64,000 nucleotides of DNA from Massilia alkalitolerans DSM 17462 (GCF_000427785.1 NZ_ATYR01000007.1:170471-234470), one strand, 5' to 3'; positions 9,509 through 18,284 are shown, numbered from the stretch's first letter. The notes: generated by a model not told the origin, from the letters alone. Numbers and translations are program-made.

Positions 9509-10093
9509 TTAGGCGGCAGCGGTCTGGGTCGCGGCAGCAGCAGTAGCGGTAGCCTTGCGAGCAGTCGCCGAAAACTGGCTCACCGCTGCGTTGACGTTGT
9601 TTTCGATCGCTTCGGCAGCCTGCTTGCTGGTCTTGCTGAAATGCTCGTAGCCGGCGTTGGCGTTGCTGATCACGGTCTTGACGGCGGCAACGAAGGTTTC
9701 CGAACCGGCCGGGGCGTTCTTGCTCACTTCGTCGACCAGGGCGATGACCTTGCGGTTGGTTTCGACGATCTGGCTTTCGGCGGCCTTCGAGAACTCGGCG
9801 CCGGTGCCGGTGGCGATGGCGGCCAGCTGGCGGTTGTACGACAGGGCTTTTTCAGCGGCCGGCTGGGCTTGCGAAGTGGTGACCGAGAAGAACTCCTGCG
9901 GATCCTTGGCGCTCAGCAGCTGGCGGGTGACGTTCGACGACTCTTCCAGGGCGCTGCGGGCGGTGCTGATGTTCAGGTCGACCAGCTTCTCCATGCCTTC
10001 GAAGGTCTTGGCCGTCAGCGACGACAGCAGCGCGAACTGCGATTCCAGGTTGGCTTTGGTGGCGTTCGAGAACTGCTCAGGAATTGCAAACAT
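9509..10093 (-). CDS. phaP: Phasin (PHA granule-associated protein)
   Basis: A 194-residue protein starting MFAIPEQFSNATKANLESQ, the usual phasin-family opening. It is almost wholly helical and Ala/Ser/Thr/Lys-rich, with an amphipathic N-terminal two thirds and an ATATAAAATQTAAA low-complexity tail. Phasins coat polyhydroxyalkanoate granules and limit their coalescence. The ATG at 10093 is selected because GGAGAG lies just upstream. No PHA synthase or PhaR gene is in the window, so the function is from family only. Multiple phasin paralogues are usual in these bacteria. Confidence 0.92.
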   Translation of the reverse strand: MFAIPEQFSNATKANLESQFALLSSLTAKTFEGMEKLVDLNISTARSALEESSNVTRQLLSAKDPQEFFSVTTSQAQPAAEKALSYNRQLAAIATGTGAEFSKAAESQIVETNRKVIALVDEVSKNAPAGSETFVAAVKTVISNANAGYEHFSKTSKQAAEAIENNVNAAVSQFSATARKATATAAAATQTAAA

Positions 10094-10207
10094 GTGACTC
10101 TCCAAAATTCAGTGCGTTTAAGGGGATGGATGTTGCTTGGACTTGTGAGGCAGGTTTTTTTCGTCCGATGTCGACGAAACTCTTTTTTGTGCACCGCAAC
10201 AGGACGG

Positions 10208-10236
10208 ATTTTCAACCATGTCGACGGGCGAGTCAA
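10208..10236 (-). promoter_or_regulatory. Predicted promoter of the phasin gene
   Basis: On the minus strand TTGACT and GAAAAT are 17 bases apart, about 115 bases upstream of the phasin start. The -35 is near consensus and the -10 is weaker (4 of 6). Confidence 0.45.
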
Positions 10237-10270
10237 GCGAATTTGACGCGCTGCACCATCGTTTGTGCAT

Positions 10271-10303
10271 AAATTTCTTGAATGCATTGATTGCAAGAAA
10301 TTT
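10271..10303. promoter_or_regulatory. Perfect inverted repeat in the phasin/DMT intergenic region (possible operator)
   Basis: AAATTTCTTG and CAAGAAATTT are exact 10-bp inverted copies with a 13-base spacer. The element sits about 35 bases upstream of the predicted phasin -35. It has no T-tract, so it is not a terminator. An operator for a dimeric regulator is plausible. The rest of the 357-base gap (10094-10450) shows only the phasin promoter and no gene. Confidence 0.5.
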
Positions 10304-10450
10304 CAAGGACTTAGGCTTGATTTAGCGCAAGAAATGCTGCGCCAAGGGAAGCACCAAGGTTCTCTCCGGCGGCGTGCTAGACTGATGGCTTGTGTTTTCG
10401 CCAAGCCATCCATTCAAGCTGCTGTGCAGCATCCCGCTGATCATCCATTC

Positions 10451-11377
10451 ATGCCTTCCGGTACCCGAACAAGCGCAGCTTCCCTCCCGACATCTTCCTG
10501 GCTTTCGCCGGTACCGCTGCTGTTCGTGTTCCTGTGGAGTACCGGCTTCATCGTCGCCAAGCTCGGCCTGCCGTATGCGCCGCCGCTCACCTTCGTGATC
10601 CTGCGCTGCCTGGGCGTGCTGGCGGTGCTGCTGCCGGTCGTGTTCCTCCTGCGTGCTCCCTGGCCGCGCGGCCAGATCCTGCACGTCGCGGTCGCAGGAC
10701 TGCTGCTGCAGGCCGGCTATCTCGGCGGTGTCTGGGCCGCGATCAAGATCGGCATGCCCGCCGGGCTGACTGCGCTGATCGTCGGCATGCAGCCGATCCT
10801 CACGGCAGCCGCGGCGCCCCTGATCGGCGAGCGGGTACGCCCGCGCCAGTGGCTCGGTTTCGCGCTCGGCCTGTCCGGCGTGGTGCTGGTGGTCTACAGC
10901 AAGCTGCACCTGGCCGGGCTCACCGCCGCCGGCATCGCCCTGTGCATCGTCGCTTTGTTCTGCATCACCGCCGGCACCATGTACCAGAAGCGGTATTGCC
11001 CGGGCTTCGACCTGCGCACCGGCACCGTGATCCAGTTCGCCGCCACGGTGCTGGCCTTGCTGCCGCTGGCCATCGTGCTCGAAGGCCTGGACCTGCGCTT
11101 CTCTACCATCACCTGGAGCGCGGAGTTCATCTTCGCCTGGCTGTGGTCGATCTTCGCGCTGTCGATCGGCGCGATCTTTTTGCTGTTCACCCTGATCCGG
11201 CGCAGCCGCGCCACCGAAGTCAGCAGCCTGCTCTACCTGACCCCGCCCACCACCGCCATCATGGCCTGGCTGCTGTTCGGCGAGTCCTTCAGCCTGCTCG
11301 CCGTGGCCGGCATGCTGGTCGCCGTGCTGGGTGTCGCATTCGTCGTCAAGAAACCACATAACAAGGAGACCCCATGA
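10451..11377 (+). CDS. DMT-superfamily (EamA) transporter
   Basis: A 308-residue membrane protein with ten predicted transmembrane helices in two EamA repeats. The N-terminal LFVFLWSTGFIVAKLG and the later SRATEVSSLLYLTPPTTAIMAWLLFGE are typical of this drug/metabolite exporter family. The substrate cannot be told. The ATG at 10451 is chosen because upstream codons show no membrane character and read through the promoter region. Its stop overlaps the next gene's start (ATGA), so it is cotranslated with the nitroreductase. Confidence 0.88.
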   Translation: MPSGTRTSAASLPTSSWLSPVPLLFVFLWSTGFIVAKLGLPYAPPLTFVILRCLGVLAVLLPVVFLLRAPWPRGQILHVAVAGLLLQAGYLGGVWAAIKIGMPAGLTALIVGMQPILTAAAAPLIGERVRPRQWLGFALGLSGVVLVVYSKLHLAGLTAAGIALCIVALFCITAGTMYQKRYCPGFDLRTGTVIQFAATVLALLPLAIVLEGLDLRFSTITWSAEFIFAWLWSIFALSIGAIFLLFTLIRRSRATEVSSLLYLTPPTTAIMAWLLFGESFSLLAVAGMLVAVLGVAFVVKKPHNKETP

Positions 11378-12069
11378 TCAACAGCCCCCAGCAGGAAGCC
11401 GTCGACGCCGCCATCACCTCGCGCCGCTCGATCCGCGCTTTTCTATCCAAGCCGGTCGAGCGTGCCGACATCGAGCGCATCCTCGAAGTGGCGGCGCGCG
11501 CGCCATCCGGCACCAATACCCAGCCATGGAAGGTCTACGTGCTGACGGGGCAGGCGCGTGAGAAGCTGAGCGAGGCGATCCTGGCGGTGAACGCCGACCC
11601 GGAGCAGGCCCGCCGGCACACCGAGGAATACGCCTATTATCCGCGCGAGTGGATCTCGCCCTTCGTCGACCGCCGCCGCAAGGTGGGCTGGGACCTGTAT
11701 TCCCTGCTGGGGCTCACGCGCGACAACAAGGCCGGCATGGCGGCCCAGCACGCGCGCAACTACCGCTTCTTCGACGCGCCGGTCGGCCTCATCTTCACCA
11801 TCGACCGCATCATGGAGCAGGGCTCCTGGCTGGATTACGGCATGTTCTTGCAGAGCATCATGGTCGCCGCGCGCGGCCGCGGCCTCGACACCTGTCCGCA
11901 GGCTGCCTTCACACAGTATCACCGCGTGATTGCGCAGCAGCTCGGGTTGCCGGAGAATGAAATGGTGGTGTGCGGCATGGCGCTCGGCTGGGCAGACCCC
12001 GGCAAGGTCGAGAATTCGCTCGTCACCGAGCGCGAACCGCTCGCGCATTTTGCCCGCTTCATGGAGTAA
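11374..12069 (+). CDS. Nitroreductase family FMN-dependent oxidoreductase
   Basis: A 231-residue flavoprotein. The N-terminal SRRSIRAFLSKPV supplies the conserved FMN-phosphate arginines, and ARAPSGTNTQPWKVYVLTG is the family's FMN-binding loop. The C-terminal VCGMALGWADP is also conserved. Members reduce nitroaromatics, quinones or enones with NAD(P)H. The start overlaps the DMT transporter stop, so the two form an operon, perhaps an exporter with a detoxifying reductase. That pairing is inference. Confidence 0.9.
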   Translation: MINSPQQEAVDAAITSRRSIRAFLSKPVERADIERILEVAARAPSGTNTQPWKVYVLTGQAREKLSEAILAVNADPEQARRHTEEYAYYPREWISPFVDRRRKVGWDLYSLLGLTRDNKAGMAAQHARNYRFFDAPVGLIFTIDRIMEQGSWLDYGMFLQSIMVAARGRGLDTCPQAAFTQYHRVIAQQLGLPENEMVVCGMALGWADPGKVENSLVTEREPLAHFARFME

Positions 12070-12231
12070 AGTGCAGGTCAATATGCGCGACGATGCAAGC
12101 GTAAATACTTGATTAGTAAGGCTTGTTGGTTTTTGGGTGTTGCCGCACGGAATGTATCTTTTCGCTTGCGATCAGGCGTCGTTCCGCTAAACTGCATCCG
12201 TACCTCATCAGTTTGCGCCAAAGGGTTCGAG

Positions 12232-13443
12232 ATGTTCAAAGTTGCATTGGCTGCCATCGTATCGCTGCTGTTTGCGCTCCAGCCCGTCAACGCGGCCGGC
12301 GCGGGCGCCGGTGCGGGTGCAGGCGCCGAATCCACATCCAAATCCAAGAAGGCCCAGCCCACCAAAAAGAAGGCCGTCAAGAAAAAGCGCGCCGCCGGCC
12401 GCAAGGCCGCGCCCGCCAAGCGCAAGGACCTGGCCCACGCCATCGCCGACGACAATCGCCAGCGCATGGTGCGCCGCGTGGAGATGGTGCGCGGCAAGCG
12501 CAAGGTCACCTATCATGCGGTACGCCGCGCCGGCGCTGCCGCTGGCGCCGCGGCCGTGGTCGATCCGCGCACCTTCGGCGATGCCGCCGGCCTGCGCGGC
12601 ACCCCGGATTCATTGTCCCTGCGTTCGAACGTCGCCTTCGTGCTCGACCAGAACAGCTCGGAAGTCCTGTTTGAAAAGAACGCCAATGTCGCCCTGCCGA
12701 TCGCCTCGATCACCAAGCTCATGACCGGCCTGGTCGTGGTCCAGGCCGGGCAGGACCTCGACGAGGTGCTGCGCATTGCCGACGCCGACGTCGACCGCCA
12801 CAAGTATTCCAGCTCGCGCCTGCCGGTGGGCACGCGCATGACGCGCCGCGAGATGCTGCACATTTCCCTGATGAGTTCGGAAAACCGTGCTGCTTCCGCA
12901 CTCGGACGCCACTACCCGGGCGGCATCAATGCCTTCGTGGCCGCCATGAACGCCAAGGCGCGCGAACTGGGCATGAAGGATACGCGTTTCGTCGATTCGA
13001 GCGGCCTGTCGAGCCGCAACGTCTCCAGCGCGCGCGACCTGGCGCGCCTGGTCGCCACCGCCCACGGCGAATCGCTGCTGCGCGAATTTTCCACCACGCC
13101 GAATTCGATCGTGAAGGCGAGCGGCCGGCCGATGCGCTATGCAAACACCAACTACCTGGTGGCGCTGCCGGACTGGAACATCGGCCTGCAGAAGACCGGC
13201 TTCATCAACGAAGCAGGGCGCTGCCTGGTGATGCAGGCGGCCATCCACGGCCGCAACGTGATCATGGTGTTCCTGGATTCGAAGGGAAAGATGTCGCGCA
13301 CCGCCGACGCGGGCCGCGTGCGCCGCTTCCTCGAGGCGTTGGCGCCCGGCAAGCTCGAGGAGCTGGCGCCGGGTACGCTGAGCAATGCCAGCGATGTGCC
13401 GGTGATGAGCGCCGCAACAAGCGCGGCGCCGGCCTTGCACTGA
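12232..13443 (+). CDS. pbpG: D-alanyl-D-alanine endopeptidase, PBP7 type (S11 family)
   Basis: A 403-residue exported peptidoglycan hydrolase of the S11 serine peptidase family. Active-site motifs are SITK at residues 159-162, SEN at 216-218 and KTG at 321-323. A signal peptide covers about residues 1-21. Between it and the catalytic domain lies an unusual basic Ala/Lys linker (residues about 36-65, with KKKAVKKKR), which may bind cell wall polymers. PBP7 cleaves D-Ala-mDAP crosslinks. The ATG at 12232 directly precedes the hydrophobic core. Its stop codon abuts the convergent IclR gene's stop. Confidence 0.9.
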   Translation: MFKVALAAIVSLLFALQPVNAAGAGAGAGAGAESTSKSKKAQPTKKKAVKKKRAAGRKAAPAKRKDLAHAIADDNRQRMVRRVEMVRGKRKVTYHAVRRAGAAAGAAAVVDPRTFGDAAGLRGTPDSLSLRSNVAFVLDQNSSEVLFEKNANVALPIASITKLMTGLVVVQAGQDLDEVLRIADADVDRHKYSSSRLPVGTRMTRREMLHISLMSSENRAASALGRHYPGGINAFVAAMNAKARELGMKDTRFVDSSGLSSRNVSSARDLARLVATAHGESLLREFSTTPNSIVKASGRPMRYANTNYLVALPDWNIGLQKTGFINEAGRCLVMQAAIHGRNVIMVFLDSKGKMSRTADAGRVRRFLEALAPGKLEELAPGTLSNASDVPVMSAATSAAPALH

Positions 13444-14244
13444 TCAGATCGCCGGGGTGGGGCGGTAGCCTAATGTAGCCGAAATACTGGATGCGGTCTG
13501 CACCAGGTCTTCCAGCCATTCTTCCTGCAGGCGGTCGGCCGGGGCCGAGATCGACAGGCCGGCCACCAGCTTGCCGCTGTCGTCGTGGATGCCGGCGGCC
13601 ATGCAGCGCACCCCCAGTTCCAGTTCCTCGTTGTCGCGCGCATAACCGCGCGCGCGCACCAGGCTCAGCTCGCGTTCGAAGCGGGCCAGGTCGGTGATCG
13701 AATTCTTGTTGTGGCCCGCGAGACCGGTGCGGGTGGCATAGGCGCGGATGGTCTTGGCATCGTCGATCGACAGGAACAGCTTGCCGGTCGAGGTCAGGTG
13801 CAGCGGCGCCCGGCCGCCGATCGCGCGCACCACCTGCATGCCCGAGCGCTCGGAATAGGCACGGTCGATGTAGACGATCTCGTCGCCCTGGCGCACCGAC
13901 AGGTTCACGGTCTGCTGGGTTTTCTTGTGCAGGGCGCGCATGAAGTCGAGTGCCGCTTCGCGCACCGACAGGCGGCTCTTGACCACGTTGCCCAGTTCCA
14001 GCAGGCGCATGCCGAGGCGATAGGTGCCCGGCTCGACGCGGTCGACGAAGCGCGTGACCACCATGTCGTTCAGGATGCGGTGCGCGGTCGAGGGATGCAG
14101 GCCGGAGACTTTCGACAATTCCTTCAGGCTCACCGGGTCGGAATAATTGGCCAGCGCATCGAGCAGCGCCATCATGCGCTCGATCACCTGGATCGAGGTC
14201 TTGCCCGGTGCCGCAGCGGCCAGTTCTGGGGTTTCCATTTTCAT
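13444..14244 (-). CDS. IclR-family transcriptional regulator
   Basis: A 266-residue regulator with an N-terminal winged helix (QVIERMMALLDAL, then LKELSKVSGLHPSTAHRIL) and a C-terminal IclR effector domain (TSTGKLFLS, then RGYARDNEELELGVRCMAAGI). The target and ligand are unknown. It is divergent from dgkA with about 135 bases between starts. ATGs at 14244 and 14238 are both possible, and neither has a strong ribosome site. The stop (TCA on the plus strand) directly adjoins the pbpG TGA, leaving no room for a terminator between the convergent genes. Confidence 0.88.
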   Translation of the reverse strand: MKMETPELAAAAPGKTSIQVIERMMALLDALANYSDPVSLKELSKVSGLHPSTAHRILNDMVVTRFVDRVEPGTYRLGMRLLELGNVVKSRLSVREAALDFMRALHKKTQQTVNLSVRQGDEIVYIDRAYSERSGMQVVRAIGGRAPLHLTSTGKLFLSIDDAKTIRAYATRTGLAGHNKNSITDLARFERELSLVRARGYARDNEELELGVRCMAAGIHDDSGKLVAGLSISAPADRLQEEWLEDLVQTASSISATLGYRPTPAI

Positions 14245-14378
14245 GATGTGGTTGGTGCAGTGCAGTATTGGTCTCTTTATACCATGATGTGAAACGCCGA
14301 TGCAAACCGATGGGGTGCGGTGTGCAAGCCGCAGCAAGGGCGGCATAATGACAGTCCTGCATTTATTTTGAAAAATCA

Positions 14379-14765
14379 ATGGAACACCCGATCAGCGAGT
14401 TCAAGACCAAGCGCGGCATCGCCCGCATCCTTGCCGCCTGCCGCAACACCCGGGACGGCCTGGCCTGGGCCTGGCGCAGCGAGGCCGCCTTCCGCCAGGA
14501 GATCGTGGTGATCGCGATCGCGAGCGTGGCGGCCTTGCTGCTGCCGGTCTCGGCTTTCCAGAAACTGGTCCTGATCGGCGTGCTGATCCTGGTGCTGATC
14601 GTGGAGATCATCAACTCGGCCATCGAGGCCGTGGTCGACCGCATTTCGCTCGAGCGCCATCCGCTGTCGAAAGTGGCGAAGGACATGGGCAGCGCGGCCG
14701 TCGCCCTGGCCTTGCTGCTGGCGACGGCCACTTGGGCAGTGGTGCTGTACAGCCGGTTTTTCTAG
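14379..14765 (+). CDS. dgkA: Diacylglycerol kinase, prokaryotic type
   Basis: A 128-residue inner-membrane kinase with three transmembrane helices, normal length for DgkA. The family core EIINSAIEAVVDRISLERHP contains the catalytic glutamates, and KVAKDMGSAAVALAL begins the last helix. It phosphorylates diacylglycerol to phosphatidate, recycling lipid by-products of envelope glucan synthesis. It is upstream of, and separate from, the peroxiredoxin gene, which has its own promoter. Confidence 0.94.
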   Translation: MEHPISEFKTKRGIARILAACRNTRDGLAWAWRSEAAFRQEIVVIAIASVAALLLPVSAFQKLVLIGVLILVLIVEIINSAIEAVVDRISLERHPLSKVAKDMGSAAVALALLLATATWAVVLYSRFF

Positions 14766-14781
14766 CACTTTTGTGGAACAA

Positions 14782-14829
14782 GCAAATTACAAAGCTGTCG
14801 TTTGCCAAACCGCCAAGTGCTCTTAGACT
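14782..14829 (+). promoter_or_regulatory. Shared sulfur-block operator/promoter, copy 1 (peroxiredoxin)
   Basis: GCAAA (14782-14786) and TTTGC (14801-14805) form a dyad with 14 bases between. The right half-site overlaps a TTGCCA -35 at 14802-14807, followed after 16 bases by TAGACT. The copy upstream of the TauE/SafE gene has the same arrangement: by hand, 40 of 54 positions starting at GCAAAT are identical. A CysB-type activator is the obvious candidate binder. Confidence 0.6.
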
Positions 14830-14877
14830 ATGCGTTGCAGAAGTAACCCCGTAGTCCAATCACATGGAGAAATGACG

Positions 14878-15516
14878 ATGACCTTACGCCTCGGCGATAC
14901 CGCCCCCGATTTCGAGCAGGATTCCAGCATCGGCAAGATCCGCTTCCACGAGTGGGCGGGCGATTCCTGGGTGGTGCTGTTCTCGCATCCGGCCGACTTC
15001 ACCCCGGTCTGCACCACCGAACTGGGCCTGACCGCCAAGCTGAAGCCGGAGTTCGACAAGCGCAACGTCAAGGCGATCGCGCTGTCGGTCGACCCGGCCG
15101 ACCAGCATCGTGCATGGATCAAGGACATCGAGGAAACCCAGCAGACCGTGGTCGGCTTCCCGATCATCGCCGACGCCGACAAATCGGTGTCCACCCTGTA
15201 CGACATGATCCACCCGGAAGCCTCGGCCACCGCCACCGTACGCTCGCTGTTCGTGATCGACCCGGCCAAGAAAGTGCGCCTGATCATTACCTACCCGATG
15301 AGCACCGGCCGCAACTTCGACGAAGTCCTGCGTGTGATCGACGCCCTGCAGCTGACCGACGGCTACACCGTGGCCACCCCGGGCAACTGGAAGGACGGCG
15401 ACGACGTCATCATCCCGCTGACCGTGCAGGATCCGGCCGTCATCGAGCAGAAGTATCCGAAAGGCTACACCTCGCCGCGTCCTTACCTGCGCCTGACCCC
15501 ACAGCCGAACAAGTAA
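14878..15516 (+). CDS. 1-Cys peroxiredoxin (Prx6 family)
   Basis: A 212-residue thiol peroxidase. The peroxidatic cysteine C45 lies in FTPVCTTE, the Prx6-type motif, and the long C-terminal dimerisation domain (SPRPYLRLTPQP at the end) is present. The ATG at 14878 is chosen over one two codons upstream because GGAGA then has good spacing. It reduces hydrogen or alkyl peroxides. Its promoter carries the same operator as the sulfite exporter and cysTWA operons, linking it to sulfur supply. Confidence 0.93.
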   Translation: MTLRLGDTAPDFEQDSSIGKIRFHEWAGDSWVVLFSHPADFTPVCTTELGLTAKLKPEFDKRNVKAIALSVDPADQHRAWIKDIEETQQTVVGFPIIADADKSVSTLYDMIHPEASATATVRSLFVIDPAKKVRLIITYPMSTGRNFDEVLRVIDALQLTDGYTVATPGNWKDGDDVIIPLTVQDPAVIEQKYPKGYTSPRPYLRLTPQPNK

Positions 15517-15524
15517 ATTGTTCC

Positions 15525-15553
15525 CACGCCGGACGGCTTGTTCGTCCGGCGTG
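15525..15553. other. Stem-loop after the peroxiredoxin gene
   Basis: CACGCCGGACG and CGTCCGGCGTG form an 11-bp perfect stem around GCTTGTT, eight bases after the stop codon. There is no T-tract, so it may be a weak terminator or a 3'-end stabiliser. Confidence 0.55.
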
Positions 15554-15572
15554 CTCCACCGTCGCCGCATAA

Positions 15573-15620
15573 GCAAATAAGAAACCTGTTGTTTGCCGAA
15601 CTGCCGAGTCCCCTTACCCT
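15573..15620 (+). promoter_or_regulatory. Shared sulfur-block operator/promoter, copy 2 (TauE/SafE exporter)
   Basis: GCAAA (15573-15577) and TTTGC (15592-15596) again lie 14 bases apart. TTGCCG at 15593-15598 and TACCCT at 15615-15620 occupy the same -35/-10 positions as in copy 1. Confidence 0.6.
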
Positions 15621-15644
15621 GTGGCTTAACTTGGGGGTAATGGC

Positions 15645-16418
15645 ATGTCGACGACGTATATCATCGCGGGTTTTGCAGTAGGGCTGCTGGTCGGTATGAC
15701 CGGCGTGGGCGGAGGTTCGCTCATGACGCCGCTGCTGACGCTGCTGTTCGGCGTCTCGCCCTCGGTTGCCGTCGGCACCGACCTCGCCTTTGCTTCCATC
15801 ACCAAGGGTGTCGGCACCATCACCCACCGTTTCAACCGCACCGTCCAGTGGCAGATCGTCGGCCGCCTGTGCCTGGGCGCCTTGCCGGCCGCGCTGGTGG
15901 CGACCCTGGCGCTGAAGCACTTCGGCGGGCTCGATGAAGAGATCGGGCAGCTCATCCGTTATTCCATCGCCGGCTCCGTGATGCTGACCGTGATCGCGCT
16001 GCTGTTCCGCGCGCGCATGCTGGCCTGGGTCAATGCCAAACCGGGGCGCCAGCTGGAGGGCAGGGCGCTGACCACCGCCACCGTCGTTTCCGGCGCGGTG
16101 CTGGGCGTGCTCGTCACCGTGTCTTCGATCGGCGCGGGCGCCATCGGCGCCACGCTGCTGGTCATGCTGTATCCGCGCCTGACACCGGCCGAAGTGGCCG
16201 GCACCGATATCGCCTATGCCGTGCCGCTGACCGCGATCGCCGCCGTCGGCCACTGGTGGCTGGGCTCGATCGACTGGATGCTGCTGCTGACCCTGCTCAT
16301 CGGTTCGGTGCCGGGTATTACGCTGGGCGCCATGGCTGCGCGCAAGGTGCCGGAGCGCTTCCTGCGCGCCCTCCTGGCGACCACGCTGACCGGCGTGGCG
16401 GCGAAGCTGGTTTTCTGA
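15645..16418 (+). CDS. TauE/SafE family sulfite/organosulfonate exporter
   Basis: A 257-residue membrane protein with about eight transmembrane helices in two related halves. The family motif GMTGVGGGSLMTPLL is near the N terminus and a matching VSSIGAGAIGATLL opens the second half. Members are thought to export sulfite, sulfoacetate or similar anions. Location between a peroxiredoxin and the sulfate importer, and a shared operator, support a role in sulfur homeostasis. The precise substrate is inferred. Confidence 0.88.
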   Translation: MSTTYIIAGFAVGLLVGMTGVGGGSLMTPLLTLLFGVSPSVAVGTDLAFASITKGVGTITHRFNRTVQWQIVGRLCLGALPAALVATLALKHFGGLDEEIGQLIRYSIAGSVMLTVIALLFRARMLAWVNAKPGRQLEGRALTTATVVSGAVLGVLVTVSSIGAGAIGATLLVMLYPRLTPAEVAGTDIAYAVPLTAIAAVGHWWLGSIDWMLLLTLLIGSVPGITLGAMAARKVPERFLRALLATTLTGVAAKLVF

Positions 16419-16442
16419 TCCGTAATAGCTGTTTCCGTCTAT

Positions 16443-16490
16443 GCAAATGAGGAAAGTTTCGTTTGTAATATAAGGGCCGCATGAGATTAT
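16443..16490 (+). promoter_or_regulatory. Shared sulfur-block operator/promoter, copy 3 (cysTWA-cysB)
   Basis: GCAAA (16443-16447) and TTTGT (16462-16466) keep the 14-base spacing. TTGTAA at 16463-16468 and GATTAT at 16485-16490 fall where the -35 and -10 are in the other two copies. The right half-site differs in its last base, and the sequence downstream of it is less conserved. Confidence 0.5.
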
Positions 16491-16521
16491 GCGTTCCCTT
16501 AAGAATTTGTGAAGGGCTTCC

Positions 16522-17373
16522 ATGACCACGCTCGCACTGCCAGCGCGACGATCTCCCGGCCGGGTCATCCCCGGCTTCGGCATCTCGCTCGGCTTCACGA
16601 TTTTCTACCTCGCGTTGATCGTCCTGATCCCGCTGTCGGCGGTCTTCCTGAACACCTTCACGATGAGCTGGGAGGCCTTCTGGAGCGCCGTCACTTCCGA
16701 GCGCGTGATGGCGTCGTACCGCCTCACCTTCGGCGCCTCGCTGCTGGCCGCCTTCATCAACGTCATCTTCGGCGGCATCGTCGCCTGGGTGCTGGTGCGC
16801 TACACCTTCCCGGGCAAGCGCATCATCGACGCCCTGGTCGACCTGCCGTTCGCGCTGCCCACCGCGGTGGCCGGCATCACGCTCACCGCCCTGTACTCGC
16901 ACAATGGCCTCATCGGCGAACAGCTGGCCAAGTTCGGCATCAAGGTCGCCTTCACGCCGCTGGGCGTGCTGGTGGCGCTGACCTTCATCGGCCTGCCCTT
17001 CGTGGTGCGCACGGTGCAGCCGGTGCTCGAAGAAGCCGAGCGCGAACTGGAAGAAGCCGCCGCCAGCCTGGGCGCTTCTCCGCTGCAGACTTTCTGGCGC
17101 GTGGTGCTGCCTTCGATCGTGCCGGCGCTCCTGACCGGCTTCGCGCTGGCTTTCGCGCGCGCGACCGGCGAATACGGCTCGGTGATCTTCATCGCGGGCA
17201 ATCTGCCGATGGTCTCCGAGATCACGCCGCTGTTCATCATCACCAAACTCGAGCAGTACGACTACGCGGGCGCCACGGCGATCGCGGTGGTCATGCTGGT
17301 CATCTCCTTCATCCTGCTGCTGACGATTAACCTGCTGCAGGCATGGACCCGCAAACGGGCAGGCAAGAAATGA
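16522..17373 (+). CDS. cysT: Sulfate/thiosulfate ABC transporter permease CysT
   Basis: A 283-residue inner-membrane permease (CysT/CysU) with about six transmembrane helices. [20 protein letters not shown] and the EAA-type coupling loop [21 protein letters not shown] are diagnostic. It forms the sulfate channel with CysW. AAGGG precedes the ATG. No CysP or Sbp binding protein gene lies in the operon, so the periplasmic receptor must be encoded elsewhere. Confidence 0.95.
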   Translation: MTTLALPARRSPGRVIPGFGISLGFTIFYLALIVLIPLSAVFLNTFTMSWEAFWSAVTSERVMASYRLTFGASLLAAFINVIFGGIVAWVLVRYTFPGKRIIDALVDLPFALPTAVAGITLTALYSHNGLIGEQLAKFGIKVAFTPLGVLVALTFIGLPFVVRTVQPVLEEAERELEEAAASLGASPLQTFWRVVLPSIVPALLTGFALAFARATGEYGSVIFIAGNLPMVSEITPLFIITKLEQYDYAGATAIAVVMLVISFILLLTINLLQAWTRKRAGKK

Positions 17374-18284
17374 GCGCAGTCCTCGACAATCTCCATGCCG
17401 CACCCAAGAGCGCTGCACCGGTGCGCCGCCGCAAGACCAATGTGCTGGAGCCGGACTGGGTGCGCTACCTCCTGATCGCGGTGGCGCTGGCTTTCCTGAC
17501 CCTGTTCCTGTTCGTCCCGCTGGCCGCCGTGTTCACCGAAGCGCTCAAGCGCGGCTGGGACGTCTACCTCGAATCGATCACGGACCCGGACGCGATCTCC
17601 GCCATCAAGCTCACGCTCATCGCAGCCGGCATCTCGGTGCCGCTGAACCTGGTGTTCGGCGTGGCCGCGGCCTGGGCCATCGCCAAGTTCGAATTCCGCG
17701 GCAAGAGCGTCCTGCTGACGCTGATCGACCTGCCGTTCTCGGTGTCGCCGGTCATCGCGGGCCTGATCTACGTGCTGCTGTTCGGCGCCCAGGGCTGGTT
17801 CGGCGAGTGGCTGATGGAGCACGACATCAAGATCCTGTTCGCGGTGCCGGGTATCGTGCTGGCGACCATCTTCATTACCTTCCCTTTCGTGGCGCGCGAG
17901 CTGATCCCGCTGATGCAGCAGCAGGGCACCGAAGAGGAAGAAGCCGCGCTGGTGCTGGGCGCCTCGGGCTGGTCGACCTTCTGGCGCGTGACGCTGCCGA
18001 ACATCAAATGGGGCCTGCTGTACGGCGTCATCCTGTGTAACGCCCGTGCCATGGGCGAATTCGGCGCGGTGTCGGTGGTCTCAGGCCACATCCGTGGCGA
18101 GACCAACACCATGCCGCTGCAGGTCGAGATCCTCTACAACGAATACAACTTCACGGCCGCGTTCGCGATCGCATCGCTGCTGGCGCTGCTCGCGCTGGTC
18201 ACCCTGGCGGTGAAGAGCTTTATCGAATGGCGCCTGCACCAGGTACGCAAAGCCGCCGCCGAAGAACGACAGAAGGAAGCCTGA
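17370..18284 (+). CDS. cysW: Sulfate/thiosulfate ABC transporter permease CysW
   Basis: A 304-residue second sulfate permease subunit. The sequence [20 protein letters not shown], the coupling loop [21 protein letters not shown] and [19 protein letters not shown] are typical of CysW. The ATG at 17370 overlaps the cysT stop (ATGA), and the upstream in-frame codon would extend into cysT without reason. Confidence 0.95.
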   Translation: MSAVLDNLHAAPKSAAPVRRRKTNVLEPDWVRYLLIAVALAFLTLFLFVPLAAVFTEALKRGWDVYLESITDPDAISAIKLTLIAAGISVPLNLVFGVAAAWAIAKFEFRGKSVLLTLIDLPFSVSPVIAGLIYVLLFGAQGWFGEWLMEHDIKILFAVPGIVLATIFITFPFVARELIPLMQQQGTEEEEAALVLGASGWSTFWRVTLPNIKWGLLYGVILCNARAMGEFGAVSVVSGHIRGETNTMPLQVEILYNEYNFTAAFAIASLLALLALVTLAVKSFIEWRLHQVRKAAAEERQKEA

